Below are positions 8,737 through 16,831 of a DNA stretch of 64,000 nt, in pieces (position 1 is the first letter of the stretch; each line of letters starts with the position of its first letter). This DNA is from Cupriavidus oxalaticus (GTDB lineage Bacteria; Pseudomonadota; Gammaproteobacteria; Burkholderiales; Burkholderiaceae). The stretch lies in the NCBI RefSeq assembly GCF_016894385.1, contig NZ_CP069811.1, forward strand, positions 2,332,501 to 2,396,500, read 5' to 3'. The notes beneath the pieces were generated by a model. The model ran no database searches and was not told the origin of the DNA. It was given only the letters and a program-made list of their open reading frames with translations. The position numbers and the translations under genes were made by a program.

Positions 8737-9810
8737 ATGAAGCGTCGGTATTACGCCGCAGTGCTGTTGTCCATGGCTGCACCATTCGCCGCCGCGCAAT
8801 CATCCGTCACGCTGTACGGCGTCGCGGACATCGGCCTGGAATACCTGAACAACGCCAATGCCGCCGGCGACAAGCTGTTTCGCATGACGTCCGGCAACGC
8901 GTCGGGCTCCCGCTGGGGCCTGCGCGGCGTGGAGGACCTGGGCAGCGGCATGAAAGCGGTCTACGCGCTGGAAAGCGGCTTCGATCTCGACAGCGGTGTA
9001 TCCAGCCAGGGCGGCCGCCTGTTCGGCCGCCAGGCGTTCGTGGGCCTGGACCACAAATGGGGCCGCGTCACGCTCGGCCGGCAGCAGAACGCCCTGTTCG
9101 ACTTGCTGATCAACTATGAGCCGATGGTGCTGGCGGCACGCTATTCGGCGCTGTCGATCGATACCAACCTTGCGGGACGCTACGACAACACGGCCAAGTA
9201 CACGGGCAAGTTCGGCCCAGTCACGGCAACCGCCCTGTACAGCTTTGCGCGCGGTACCAGCATCACCAGCGGCGGCACTACGTCGCTCGGCACCGAGGTA
9301 CCCGGCGACGTCAAGAGCGACCGTGCCTTTGGCGGCGGCCTGGAGTACGCCGGCGGCAACTTCGGCGCTACCGTGATCTATGACCAGCAGCAAGGCACGC
9401 GTGGCATCACCGGTCAGAACTCGGGCCAGACCGACCGGCGCATCGCGGCGGCGGCCAACGTCAGCTTAGGCAGCTCGACCGTGTTGGCCGGCTATCGCTG
9501 GTTCAACGGCGATATCGGTGTCGCGCGCCGCAACGACCTGTTCTGGCTGGGCTACCGTTTCCGGGCTACGCCTGCCCTCACCCTGACCGGCGCGGGCTAT
9601 TACGTGAACAACCGGCGTAACGGGCAGGATCCATGGATGCTGGTCGCATCCGCCAATTACGCATTGTCCAAGCGTACCGATGCCTTCCTGAACGTGGGGT
9701 ACGTGCGCAACAAGGACAACTCCAACCTTGGCCTGAACGGCTTCGGCAGCACGATCACGCCGGGCGAGAATCAGACCGGGGTCATGGTCAATATTCGCCA
9801 TAAGTTCTGA
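8737..9810 (+). CDS. Gram-negative porin (OmpC/Omp32-like)
   Basis: 357 residues. A signal peptide (MKRRYYAAVLLSMAAPFAAA) is followed by QSSVTLYGVADIGLEYLNN, the standard opening of beta-proteobacterial trimeric porins. SRWGLRGVEDLGSGMKAVYALE, GRQAFVGL and WGRVTLGRQ follow, and the protein ends in a terminal Phe (NIRHKF), the outer-membrane insertion signal. An ACGGAGGAG ribosome site lies 6 nt before the ATG. Divergent from the IclR gene, it probably admits the acid used by the neighbouring CoA pathway. Confidence 0.95.
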   Translation: MKRRYYAAVLLSMAAPFAAAQSSVTLYGVADIGLEYLNNANAAGDKLFRMTSGNASGSRWGLRGVEDLGSGMKAVYALESGFDLDSGVSSQGGRLFGRQAFVGLDHKWGRVTLGRQQNALFDLLINYEPMVLAARYSALSIDTNLAGRYDNTAKYTGKFGPVTATALYSFARGTSITSGGTTSLGTEVPGDVKSDRAFGGGLEYAGGNFGATVIYDQQQGTRGITGQNSGQTDRRIAAAANVSLGSSTVLAGYRWFNGDIGVARRNDLFWLGYRFRATPALTLTGAGYYVNNRRNGQDPWMLVASANYALSKRTDAFLNVGYVRNKDNSNLGLNGFGSTITPGENQTGVMVNIRHKF

Positions 9811-9917
9811 CGGATTGGCTCCGGCCGTGCCGCTTCCATGCGTGTGCCGCCGGACAGCAAGACAAGAAGTAGAAAAGGGAAGAGGTAAAGGGAACTGGCG
9901 CCTGCTCGCGTGTCAAA

Positions 9918-9939
9918 GCGCGACCAAGCGCATTTTTTT
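9918..9939 (+). terminator. Weak terminator after the porin
   Basis: A short GCGC-GACCAA-GCGC stem is followed by seven T residues. The stem is small, so this is a modest candidate. Confidence 0.35.
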
Positions 9940-9983
9940 GGTGTGGCTATCGGTCTCGAAAGCGGCCGCTTCCGCAGCTGACG

Positions 9984-11141
9984 CTATCGAATCGCACCCG
10001 CGTCGCGCAGCGCCGCGAGCTCCTGCGCGGAGAACCCCCAATCGCCCAGCACCTCGTCGGTGTGCTCTCCGGGACGGGCCGGGGGCCGCTGGATGCTTCC
10101 CGGCGTGCGGCTGAAGCGCGGCGCCGGCGCCGGCTGCACCACGCCATCGACTTCAACGAAAGTCTTGCGTGCCTGCAGGTGGTTGCAGTGCGGCGCCTCT
10201 CCCATCGACAGGATGGGCGTGATGCAGGCCTCGGCACCAGCCGCGAGCGCTGCCCACTCGTCGCGCGTGCGCGTCCGGAACGCGGCGGCAAACTGCTCGC
10301 GCATCGCCGGCCAGCCGGTGCGTTCGTGCTGGCCGGGCAGCTTGTCGACGTCGAGCCCGAGGAGCTTCACGGCGTTGCGGTAGAAGCGCGTCTCGTTGGC
10401 GCCGATACCGACATGCTTGCCGTCCTTCGTCTCGTACACGTTGTACCAGGGCGCACCCGAGTCGAGCCGGTTGGTGCCGCGTTCGTCGGTCCAGTACCCT
10501 GCTGCACGCAGGCCGTAGATCAGCGTCATCAGCGATGCCGATCCGTCGACCATCGCGGCATCCACCACCTGTCCGCGCCCGGACATGCGGCTCTCAAGGA
10601 TGGCGCTGACCACGCCCAGCGCCAGGTAAAGCGAGCCGCCGCCGAAGTCGCCCGCGAGATTGAGCGGGATCGACGGCGCTTCGCCGGCCTTGCCGACGGA
10701 ATGCAGCACGCCTGTCAGCGCGATGTAGTTGATGTCGTGCCCAGGCTCCTGGGCCAGCGGCCCGTCCTGCCCCAAGCCGGTCATGCGGCCGTAGACCAGT
10801 CGCGGGTTGACCTTGTGGCAGTCGTCCGGGCCCAGCCCGAGCCGTTCCGCCACGCCGGGGCGGAAACCCTCGATCACGGCGTCGGCCTGGCTGACCAGCC
10901 GCAGCACCGCCGCGGCCGCCGCCGGCTGCTTGAGGTCCATGGCGGCACTGCGGCGGCCGCGATTGAGCAGGTCGAAGCGTGCCTCGACCGGCGCGCCGCC
11001 GTCGGAGGGCGACGGACGGTCAATGCGGATGATGTCGGCGCCCAGGTCGGACAACAACATGCAGCAGAACGGCCCCGGGCCGATTCCGCCCAGTTCCACG
11101 ATCTTGATGCCCGCGAGGGGCCCGGTTGGTTTTCGCGCCAT
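9984..11141 (-). CDS. Alpha-methylacyl-CoA racemase (CaiB/BaiF family)
   Basis: 385 residues. It belongs to the CaiB/BaiF fold but matches the 2-methylacyl-CoA racemase branch: GPLAGIKIVELGGIGPGPF, DLLNRGRRSAAMDLK, GRMTGLGQDGPL, then GHDINYIALTG (His135) and NLAGDFGGG (Asp165), the expected acid/base pair. AGGAGA lies 8 nt before the ATG at 11141. It interconverts (2R)- and (2S)-methylacyl-CoA so that an acyl-CoA dehydrogenase can act. It ends an operon that includes such a dehydrogenase, which supports breakdown of an alpha-methyl-branched acyl chain. Confidence 0.9.
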   Translation of the reverse strand: MARKPTGPLAGIKIVELGGIGPGPFCCMLLSDLGADIIRIDRPSPSDGGAPVEARFDLLNRGRRSAAMDLKQPAAAAAVLRLVSQADAVIEGFRPGVAERLGLGPDDCHKVNPRLVYGRMTGLGQDGPLAQEPGHDINYIALTGVLHSVGKAGEAPSIPLNLAGDFGGGSLYLALGVVSAILESRMSGRGQVVDAAMVDGSASLMTLIYGLRAAGYWTDERGTNRLDSGAPWYNVYETKDGKHVGIGANETRFYRNAVKLLGLDVDKLPGQHERTGWPAMREQFAAAFRTRTRDEWAALAAGAEACITPILSMGEAPHCNHLQARKTFVEVDGVVQPAPAPRFSRTPGSIQRPPARPGEHTDEVLGDWGFSAQELAALRDAGAIR

Positions 11142-11172
11142 GTCGTTGGTCTCCTGGGAATTCAATGGCCGT

Positions 11173-11247
11173 TCAGGGTCCGGCGGGGCCGGCCTCTGCC
11201 AGCCTAGTGAGGTCCAGGATACGTACGCCCTCCAGCGGTCCTGACAT
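11173..11247 (-). pseudogene. N-terminal remnant of another CaiB/BaiF CoA-transferase
   Basis: A 24-codon frame beginning 2 nt after the Bug stop codon, with a GGAG site 5 nt upstream of its ATG, encodes MSGPLEGVRILDLTRL and then AEAGPAGP before a stop. The first 16 residues are the classic family III CoA-transferase N-terminus; the rest is degenerate. A complete racemase follows at 11141. It looks like a scar of a lost paralogue, now possibly acting as a coupling peptide. Confidence 0.7.
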
Positions 11248-11249
11248 GG

Positions 11250-12266
11250 CTACTCCGGCTTGTAGTTCATTTCAGCAAAGAGGTTCTTCCAGACGTTGGC
11301 CTCTTCAGCAAGTTGCTTCGCGAACGCCGACGGCGACGACGCCACCATGCGGCCGCTCAGCTTCGACTCGATGCTGCCGCGGAATGCCTTGTCCGCTTCC
11401 AGCGTGCTGAAGTCGTGCGCAATGCGGTCCACCACCGCGGCCGGCGTTCCCTTCGGGACAAAGATGCCAGCCCACAGCAGCGGCAAGTAACCCTTGTAGC
11501 CCACCGCCTCGGCCAGTGTCGGCAACTCAGGGAAGCTGGCGTAACGCTCGGCGCTGATGGCAGCCAGCGGCTTGAGCTTGCCCGAATCGATCTGCGACTT
11601 CATCGAGCTGGGCGTATTGACCAGGAACTGCGCGTCGTTGCGCATGGCGGCCAGGTTCATGGTGCCGATGCTGTTGAAGTCCAGCGGCGTGTACTTCATG
11701 CCCAGCGACTTGTTGAGCAGGGCCATGGTCAGGTTGAAGACCGAAGTCTGGCCCGTGCCGGCGAAGAACAGCCCGTTGGGGCTGCTCTTGCTCAGGTCGA
11801 CCAGCTCGCGCAGCGTCTTGGCCTTTGGTGCGGTTTCGGCATTCACCGCGATGACGAGCTGGTAGTTGATGACCTTGTACACTGGCACCAGGTCGGTCAT
11901 TGGGTCGAACTTCAGGTTCTTGGTGGTGAACCTGGGCAGGATCGAACTTTGCGTGCCCAGCAAGAGGGTATGGCCATCCGTGGCGTTGACCACGTATTCC
12001 GTGCCGATGACGCCGCCTGCTCCGGGCTTGTTCTCGACGATCACCGGCTGCTTCCAGATGCCTTCGAGACGCTGCGCCAGGCTCCGGGCCAGGATATCGC
12101 CGGTGGAGCCCGCCGCGACCGCAATCACGATCTTCACGGGCCGGGTCGGCCATTCCGCGGCCGCGGCGGGCCTGGGCAGCGATAGTGCCGCGCAGGCGGC
12201 CAGGCCGGCGGCGCCCGCCAGCCGTAGCCAGCGCCGGCGGCCGGGCGCTGCTAGTCGTACTGTCAT
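11250..12266 (-). CDS. Bug-family (TctC-like) periplasmic solute receptor
   Basis: 338 residues. The signal peptide has an Arg-rich n-region (GRRRWLRLAG), a hydrophobic core and an AAAAEW cleavage region. Mature motifs are WPTRPVKIVIAVAAGSTGD, VIVENKPGAGGVIG and LPTLAEAVGYKGY. The ribosome site CGGAGAGAGAC before the ATG is identical to that before the leader ORF at 23597. It is embedded in the dehydrogenase-to-racemase operon (15633 to 9984), so it likely supplies that pathway with its substrate. No TctAB partner is nearby. Confidence 0.93.
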   Translation of the reverse strand: MTVRLAAPGRRRWLRLAGAAGLAACAALSLPRPAAAAEWPTRPVKIVIAVAAGSTGDILARSLAQRLEGIWKQPVIVENKPGAGGVIGTEYVVNATDGHTLLLGTQSSILPRFTTKNLKFDPMTDLVPVYKVINYQLVIAVNAETAPKAKTLRELVDLSKSSPNGLFFAGTGQTSVFNLTMALLNKSLGMKYTPLDFNSIGTMNLAAMRNDAQFLVNTPSSMKSQIDSGKLKPLAAISAERYASFPELPTLAEAVGYKGYLPLLWAGIFVPKGTPAAVVDRIAHDFSTLEADKAFRGSIESKLSGRMVASSPSAFAKQLAEEANVWKNLFAEMNYKPE

Positions 12267-12303
12267 GTCTCTCTCCGTTCTATCTGTTATGTCTGGCGCT
12301 GCG

Positions 12304-12711
12304 TCAGGCTTGGGTGAACACCGGTAGCGCCTGCCCGCCGCGTTCGATCATGTGCGCTTGCACGCGGTTGCCGATCTGCATCGACTCGGGCGGACCTTCG
12401 ATCTGCGTGAACAGGAAATAGCCTTCGTCCATCTCGACAAAGCCGACTGTGTACGGCGCGATCGCGGCAAAGGCCGGCGTCGGCCCCCGCATCACGGTGC
12501 TGAACGAATACAGCTTGCCGCGGCCGGCGGAGACTTCCCAGGCGAGCTGGTCGGCGTTGCAGTGCGGACAGAAGGAATGGGCCGGCCAGACCGCCTGGCC
12601 GCATCCGCCGCAGCGCTGGTATTTCAGCAGTCCGGCGCCCAGGCCTTCCCAGTAGGGCCGGGCATCGAGAAGCTGGTACGGCTGCGGCCAGCCGTCTTGC
12701 GTTTGGATCAT
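12304..12711 (-). CDS. DUF35 (zinc ribbon plus OB-fold) acyl-CoA-binding partner protein
   Basis: 135 residues. The zinc ribbon has Cys34, Cys37, Cys48 and Cys51 (RCGGCG and CPHCNA), followed by an OB-fold with PYTVGFVEMDEGYFLFTQIEG. CGGAGCACGTG favours the ATG at 12711. DUF35 proteins pair with thiolase-fold enzymes or MaoC-type hydratases, as in the ChsH2/Ltp2 hydratase-aldolase of steroid side-chain breakdown. Here it directly follows a thiolase-fold gene (16-nt gap), so a two-protein complex is likely. Confidence 0.88.
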   Translation of the reverse strand: MIQTQDGWPQPYQLLDARPYWEGLGAGLLKYQRCGGCGQAVWPAHSFCPHCNADQLAWEVSAGRGKLYSFSTVMRGPTPAFAAIAPYTVGFVEMDEGYFLFTQIEGPPESMQIGNRVQAHMIERGGQALPVFTQA

Positions 12712-12729
12712 CACGTGCTCCGATGAGGT

Positions 12730-13935
12730 TCAGGTGGAGGAAGACAGCAGCAGCACGCTGCCGGCGGCCAGCATGCCCCCGGCACCCTGCACCAGCACTG
12801 TCTTCGGCCGGCGCGCCGGCGCCAGCCCGAGCGCTTCCCCGCGCAACTGGCGCACGGCCTCGACCATGCTGTCCATATTGCAGGAGATGCCCGGCTGGCC
12901 GAACGACAGCCAGCCGCCGTTGGTGTCGGTGGGCAGGTCGCCGTCCACCCCGGTGCGTCCTTCGCGGTACAGGTCGATACCGCGGCCCTTCTTCGCGAAG
13001 CCCAGGTCTTCCATGACGATCGGTCCCATGTGCGCGAAGTTCACCGAGACCTGCGCCATGTCGATGTCAGCCGGCGACAGCCCCGACATGGCGTAGGCCT
13101 GGCTCGCCGCCGCCGCCGTCGCGGTGTAGATCAGGTTGGGCATCGCGCCAAGCTCGGGGAATTTGCACGACCGCATGTTCATGCGATCGCCCAGGTACTC
13201 ATGCGTCGTGGCTGACCCGTAGCCTATCAGGTAGACCGGGTTGCGCGCCGCCTTTGCCCGTTCCGGCGAAGTGATCACCAGCGCGCCGCCGGTGCCGCCG
13301 CCCCAGGTGGAGCACATCCAGCGCCGTAGCGGCGTGGCGACATAGGGCGACGCAAGCACGGTCTCGCGGTCGATCTCGCCGAAGCGCGCCTTGGCAGCAT
13401 GCGGGTGATGCACGCCCCAGCGCTGGTTGGCCACCGCGACCTCCGCGAGGTCAGCTTCGGTCAGGCCGAACTCATGGAGGTAGCGGCACGCGGCCGGGAT
13501 GATCGGGCCATACGGCACCTCGAACTGCGGATCGGCATCGGCCTCGGCACCCATTGCCACGGCATCGACAAAGAGCTCGGTCGCGTCGCTCTGCAGGCAC
13601 AGTACGTACTCTGCCTGGCCCGTGGCGATCATCTCCGAGGCCACCGCCAGCGTGGCAGTGAGCCCGGCGCCGTGCATGGTGATCTCGCTGGTGCGCTTCA
13701 CCGGCATCTGCATGTGGGAGATGAAGATGTTGCTCCACTGCGAGCGCTTGTCCGCCCAGGGCGAGCGGCCGGTGTAGACGGCGTCGACCTGGTCCTTGGT
13801 AATGCCCGCGTCCTGCAGCGCGCGCCGCGTGGCTTCGGCGGCTAGCTGCAGCGGGTCCTTGCGATCCGCCCGGGACGCGTAGGCGTCGCCCATCCCGATG
13901 ATGGCCGCCACTGGCTTGGTCGACATGGCCGCCAT
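12730..13935 (-). CDS. Thiolase-fold protein of the SCP-x/Ltp type lacking the canonical Cys
   Basis: About 400 residues of the thiolase superfamily (AAIIGMGDAYASRADRKDP, GWLSFGQPG, VRQLRGEALG near the end). Where thiolases carry the nucleophilic Cys, about residues 87-93 read MHGAGLT, and the usual GHPxG near the C-terminus is GQPG. True thiolytic activity is therefore doubtful. Thiolase-fold retro-aldolases such as Ltp2 also lack this Cys and need a DUF35 partner, which is the next gene. The start may be 13935 or 13926; the gene begins only 4 nt after the MaoC stop. Confidence 0.85.
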   Translation of the reverse strand: MAAMSTKPVAAIIGMGDAYASRADRKDPLQLAAEATRRALQDAGITKDQVDAVYTGRSPWADKRSQWSNIFISHMQMPVKRTSEITMHGAGLTATLAVASEMIATGQAEYVLCLQSDATELFVDAVAMGAEADADPQFEVPYGPIIPAACRYLHEFGLTEADLAEVAVANQRWGVHHPHAAKARFGEIDRETVLASPYVATPLRRWMCSTWGGGTGGALVITSPERAKAARNPVYLIGYGSATTHEYLGDRMNMRSCKFPELGAMPNLIYTATAAAASQAYAMSGLSPADIDMAQVSVNFAHMGPIVMEDLGFAKKGRGIDLYREGRTGVDGDLPTDTNGGWLSFGQPGISCNMDSMVEAVRQLRGEALGLAPARRPKTVLVQGAGGMLAAGSVLLLSSST

Positions 13936-13939
13936 TGCC

Positions 13940-14455
13940 TCAGGCCGCCTTCAGTTCAGGCAGTGACGACGCGATCAGCGCGTCGAGGTCTTCGCGCTTG
14001 CGCAGCATCAGCAGGCTCCATTCGCCTTGCTGCAGCAGGTCGCCGTTCTGGTTGATCGCGCTGATGCGGAACTTGATCACCCCGTACTTGTCGTCCTTCT
14101 CCTTCTTTCCGATCACTTCGCACACCGCGTAGATGGTGTCGTTGATGTACACCGGGCTGCGGAAGCGCATATTATCGATGCCGTAGTTCGCCTGGATGCC
14201 CAGGCCGAACTGGATCAGGCCAGTAACGATCGAGTAGGTCAGCGACCCCTGCACCAGGCGCTGGCCGAAGCGGGTCTTCGACGCGTAGTGCGTGTTGGAG
14301 TGGATCTCGATCCAGTTGCCGGTCAGTGCGCAGTAGTTGACGACATCTGCTTCAGTGATGGTGCGCCCGCCCGAGCGGAATACCTGACCCACCTGCAGCT
14401 CGTCAAAGGTCTGGTCGATACGGTTGTTGATAACGCGCTTGGTCGTGTCAGTCAT
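13940..14455 (-). CDS. MaoC-like (hot-dog fold) enoyl-CoA hydratase
   Basis: 171 residues from the ATG at 14455. The hydratase-2 motif region reads TEADVVNYCALTGNWIEIH and then RFGQRLVQGSL. The catalytic pair is normally Asp-x4-His; here His52 is present but the Asp position is Asn47 (with Glu50 nearby), so catalysis may differ. It follows the acyl-CoA dehydrogenase by 29 nt and precedes the thiolase-fold gene by 4 nt, matching the order dehydrogenation, hydration, cleavage. Confidence 0.87.
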   Translation of the reverse strand: MTDTTKRVINNRIDQTFDELQVGQVFRSGGRTITEADVVNYCALTGNWIEIHSNTHYASKTRFGQRLVQGSLTYSIVTGLIQFGLGIQANYGIDNMRFRSPVYINDTIYAVCEVIGKKEKDDKYGVIKFRISAINQNGDLLQQGEWSLLMLRKREDLDALIASSLPELKAA

Positions 14456-14484
14456 TTCTCTGGTTCCTTGATGTGGTTGCGCGA

Positions 14485-15633
14485 TCAGCCCAAGCGCATG
14501 GACTTGGCGATGATGGTCTTCTGGATCTGCGAGGTGCCGCCGCCGATGGTGGACTGGACGCTTTCGCGCAGGTAGCGCTCCATGTCGGCTTCTGGCAGGT
14601 TGGCGTAGCCGCCCAGCACCTGCATGCCGGTCAGCGCGCACTGCTTGAGCGTCTCGGACCCATACAGCTTGGCCATCGACACTTCACGGCTGCACGGCAC
14701 GTCGGCAGCTGCCATTTGCGCGGCACGGTAGCAAAGCAGGCGCGCGGCATCCACCTCGGTCTGGCGGTCGGCCAGCATGTGCTTGAGCACCTGGAAATCC
14801 CACAACTGTTTGCCGAACTGGATACGCTCATGGGCGTACTGCACTGCCTTCGACACCGCCGTCTGCGCGTTGCCGACATAGGCCGCAGCCACGGAGCAAC
14901 GTTCGAGTTCCAGGTGCTTGGTGATGATTTCCCAGCCTTGGCCTTCTTCGCCGAGAATCGCATCGCCCGGCACGCGCACTTCATCCAGGAAGATCTCGGT
15001 GGTGCCGGTCGCATGGCGCGACAGGGTCGGAAGCTTGTTGATCACCAGGCCCGGCGTCGTGTTCGGGATCAGGAGAACGGAAAGGCCGCCGTGCTTGTTG
15101 TCGGCGTCCGTGCGCACCAGCATGGCGATGACCGTGTCCTTGGCCGCTGCGCCGCTGCACCACAGCTTTTGTCCAGAAACGATCCAGTCGCCGTTCGCGT
15201 CGCGACGGGCGCGGGTCTTCGTGTTGGAGGCATCGGAGCCGGCGTCGGGCTCGGAGATCGACACGGAGAAGCGGATCTTGCCCTCGATGAACGGCTTGAT
15301 GTACTTGTCCTTCTGCGCAGCCGTGCCGTACTTCGCGATATTCATCGCCGTGAAGGTCGGCACCAGGACCGCCGCCGCGAAATCGAAGCCGAACTTTCCA
15401 AGGCCTTCGGCCATCAGCGTGTAGTCGAAGATGTCGCCTCCGGCGCCGCCCTCTTCCTCACTGAACAGCAGCCCCAGCCAGCCCTGCTTGGCGATCTTGT
15501 CGTAGGCCTCGTAGGGATAGTCACGGTTCTGGTCGCACTTGCGCACGTACTCGACCGTGACCTCGTTGTCCATGAAACGGTTCACGGTATCCAGCCACAA
15601 GGCCTGCGATTCATTCAGGAAGTTCGGTTGCAC
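14485..15633 (-). CDS. Acyl-CoA dehydrogenase
   Basis: 382 residues from a GTG at 15633, chosen because TGGAGG lies 7 nt upstream and the length then matches the family. Domains in order are the N-terminal helical domain, the mid beta domain (FSVSISEPDAGSDASNTKT, WIVSGQKLW) and the C-terminal helical domain (RIQFGKQLWDFQVLKHMLAD). The usual YEGT catalytic Glu is replaced (IGGGTSQIQ), but HLELERC carries Glu244 at the alternative base position used by isovaleryl- and long-chain-type enzymes. This suits a branched acyl-CoA. First structural gene of its operon. Confidence 0.93.
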   Translation of the reverse strand: MQPNFLNESQALWLDTVNRFMDNEVTVEYVRKCDQNRDYPYEAYDKIAKQGWLGLLFSEEEGGAGGDIFDYTLMAEGLGKFGFDFAAAVLVPTFTAMNIAKYGTAAQKDKYIKPFIEGKIRFSVSISEPDAGSDASNTKTRARRDANGDWIVSGQKLWCSGAAAKDTVIAMLVRTDADNKHGGLSVLLIPNTTPGLVINKLPTLSRHATGTTEIFLDEVRVPGDAILGEEGQGWEIITKHLELERCSVAAAYVGNAQTAVSKAVQYAHERIQFGKQLWDFQVLKHMLADRQTEVDAARLLCYRAAQMAAADVPCSREVSMAKLYGSETLKQCALTGMQVLGGYANLPEADMERYLRESVQSTIGGGTSQIQKTIIAKSMRLG

Positions 15634-15714
15634 TGTATTGCCTCCATTGGTTTGCGTTGGCATCTGCCTGCATTGCAGCGAGCCCTTGCTGCGATTGCTG
15701 CGATGCGTGTTGGA

Positions 15715-15770
15715 AGCGTAGTGGTGTGCAGCAGGCAAGCCAACTGGCCTTTTCCGAAGCGGCGATTCGG
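15715..15770 (-). promoter_or_regulatory. Sigma70-like promoter with CCGAA-N7-TTCGG operator (copy A)
   Basis: Reading on the minus strand: palindrome CCGAATCGCCGCTTCGG (15770-15754), ten bases, -35 TTGGCT (15743-15738), a 17-bp spacer, and -10 TACGCT (15720-15715). The GTG of the acyl-CoA dehydrogenase follows about 80 nt later. About 40 bases including operator and -35 match the element at 24845-24900 with two mismatches. The operator just upstream of -35 suggests an activator, plausibly the LysR protein encoded next door. Confidence 0.7.
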
Positions 15771-15845
15771 TGGGATCGAAGTGAGCCGCAGGAGGCGCCT
15801 GGACGGGGCAAGCGCGCAGTGTTGCGCGACGGTGCGTGGTAGCGC

Positions 15846-16787
15846 TCAGCCCTGCCCTGATACGGCGGGCTCGCCGCGCGGGCGGTCTAGCAGCTGCTTC
15901 ATCAGCGCGGCGGCAGGCGGGCTCAGGACACGACCGCGGGCCGTGGCGATATGGGTGGTGCGCACGGCCCACGACTCGTCGATGGCCACGCTGGTGACCT
16001 GATCGAACATATCGTGGCTGAGCAGGCATTCGGGCAACACAGTCACGCCCAGCCCGGCCTGGACCAGGCTGGTCGCCACCCCGGCGCTGACGACGTGGAA
16101 CGGTGGCGCGAACTCGGCGCCCATGCGTTTCGCCGCGGCGCGGAACATGCCCAGCATCGATTCCACCGGAATCAGCCTTTCCGGCAGCAGGTCTTCGAAG
16201 CTGACCATTTCACGCGCGCTGAGCGCGTGCGTGTTGGGCACCACGGCGACCAGCCGGTCGCGGCGGTAGGGTGTCACGTCGACGCCCCCAAGCTCAAGCT
16301 CGTGGGCCATGGCGAACACCCCTACGTCGGCATCGCCGCGCGACACTGCCTCGATGATCGCGGCGTTCTCGACTTCGCGCACCACCAGCTCCACCAGCGG
16401 GAAATCGCGCGCGTAGTCGCCCAGCTCGCGGGCAAGAAATGGCGCGATGATTGAGCGCGCCGAAGCCACCACCACCTTGCCGCGCATGCCTTCGGTGAAG
16501 GCGGAAATTTCGGAACGCAGGTTCTCGATGCTGTCCAGGATCTGGCGCGCGTAGCGCACCAGCACCGCGCCCGCGGGACTCGGGACGACGCCCCTGGGTC
16601 CGCGTTCGAGCAGCTTGACGCCAGCGATATCCTCCAGGTCCTGGATCCGCTTGGTCGCCGTCGAAGCGGCAATATTCTCTCGGCTCGCGGCTCGCCCGAT
16701 CTGCTGCTCTTCCACAGCAGACAGGAACAACCGCAACGTAAACAGGTCGACTTGGCGGATCAGGTGCAGGCGGTTGAATTCGGTCAT
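15846..16787 (-). CDS. LysR-family transcriptional regulator
   Basis: 313 residues. The N-terminal winged helix (VDLFTLRLFLSAVEEQQIGRAASRENIAASTATKRIQDLED) is followed by the effector-binding domain (GKVVVASARSIIAPFL, DADVGVFAMAHELE, GVTVLPECLL). It lies upstream of, and in the same direction as, the dehydrogenase operon. The operator-bearing promoter between them (15715-15770) recurs in front of the CoA-transferase operon at 24779, so this protein may control both. Effector unknown, probably a CoA ester or the free acid. Confidence 0.92.
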   Translation of the reverse strand: MTEFNRLHLIRQVDLFTLRLFLSAVEEQQIGRAASRENIAASTATKRIQDLEDIAGVKLLERGPRGVVPSPAGAVLVRYARQILDSIENLRSEISAFTEGMRGKVVVASARSIIAPFLARELGDYARDFPLVELVVREVENAAIIEAVSRGDADVGVFAMAHELELGGVDVTPYRRDRLVAVVPNTHALSAREMVSFEDLLPERLIPVESMLGMFRAAAKRMGAEFAPPFHVVSAGVATSLVQAGLGVTVLPECLLSHDMFDQVTSVAIDESWAVRTTHIATARGRVLSPPAAALMKQLLDRPRGEPAVSGQG

Positions 16788-16831
16788 GAACGGCTGGCGG
16801 GAAGGTGAGGGCCCAGCCTATTTTGCTCGCC

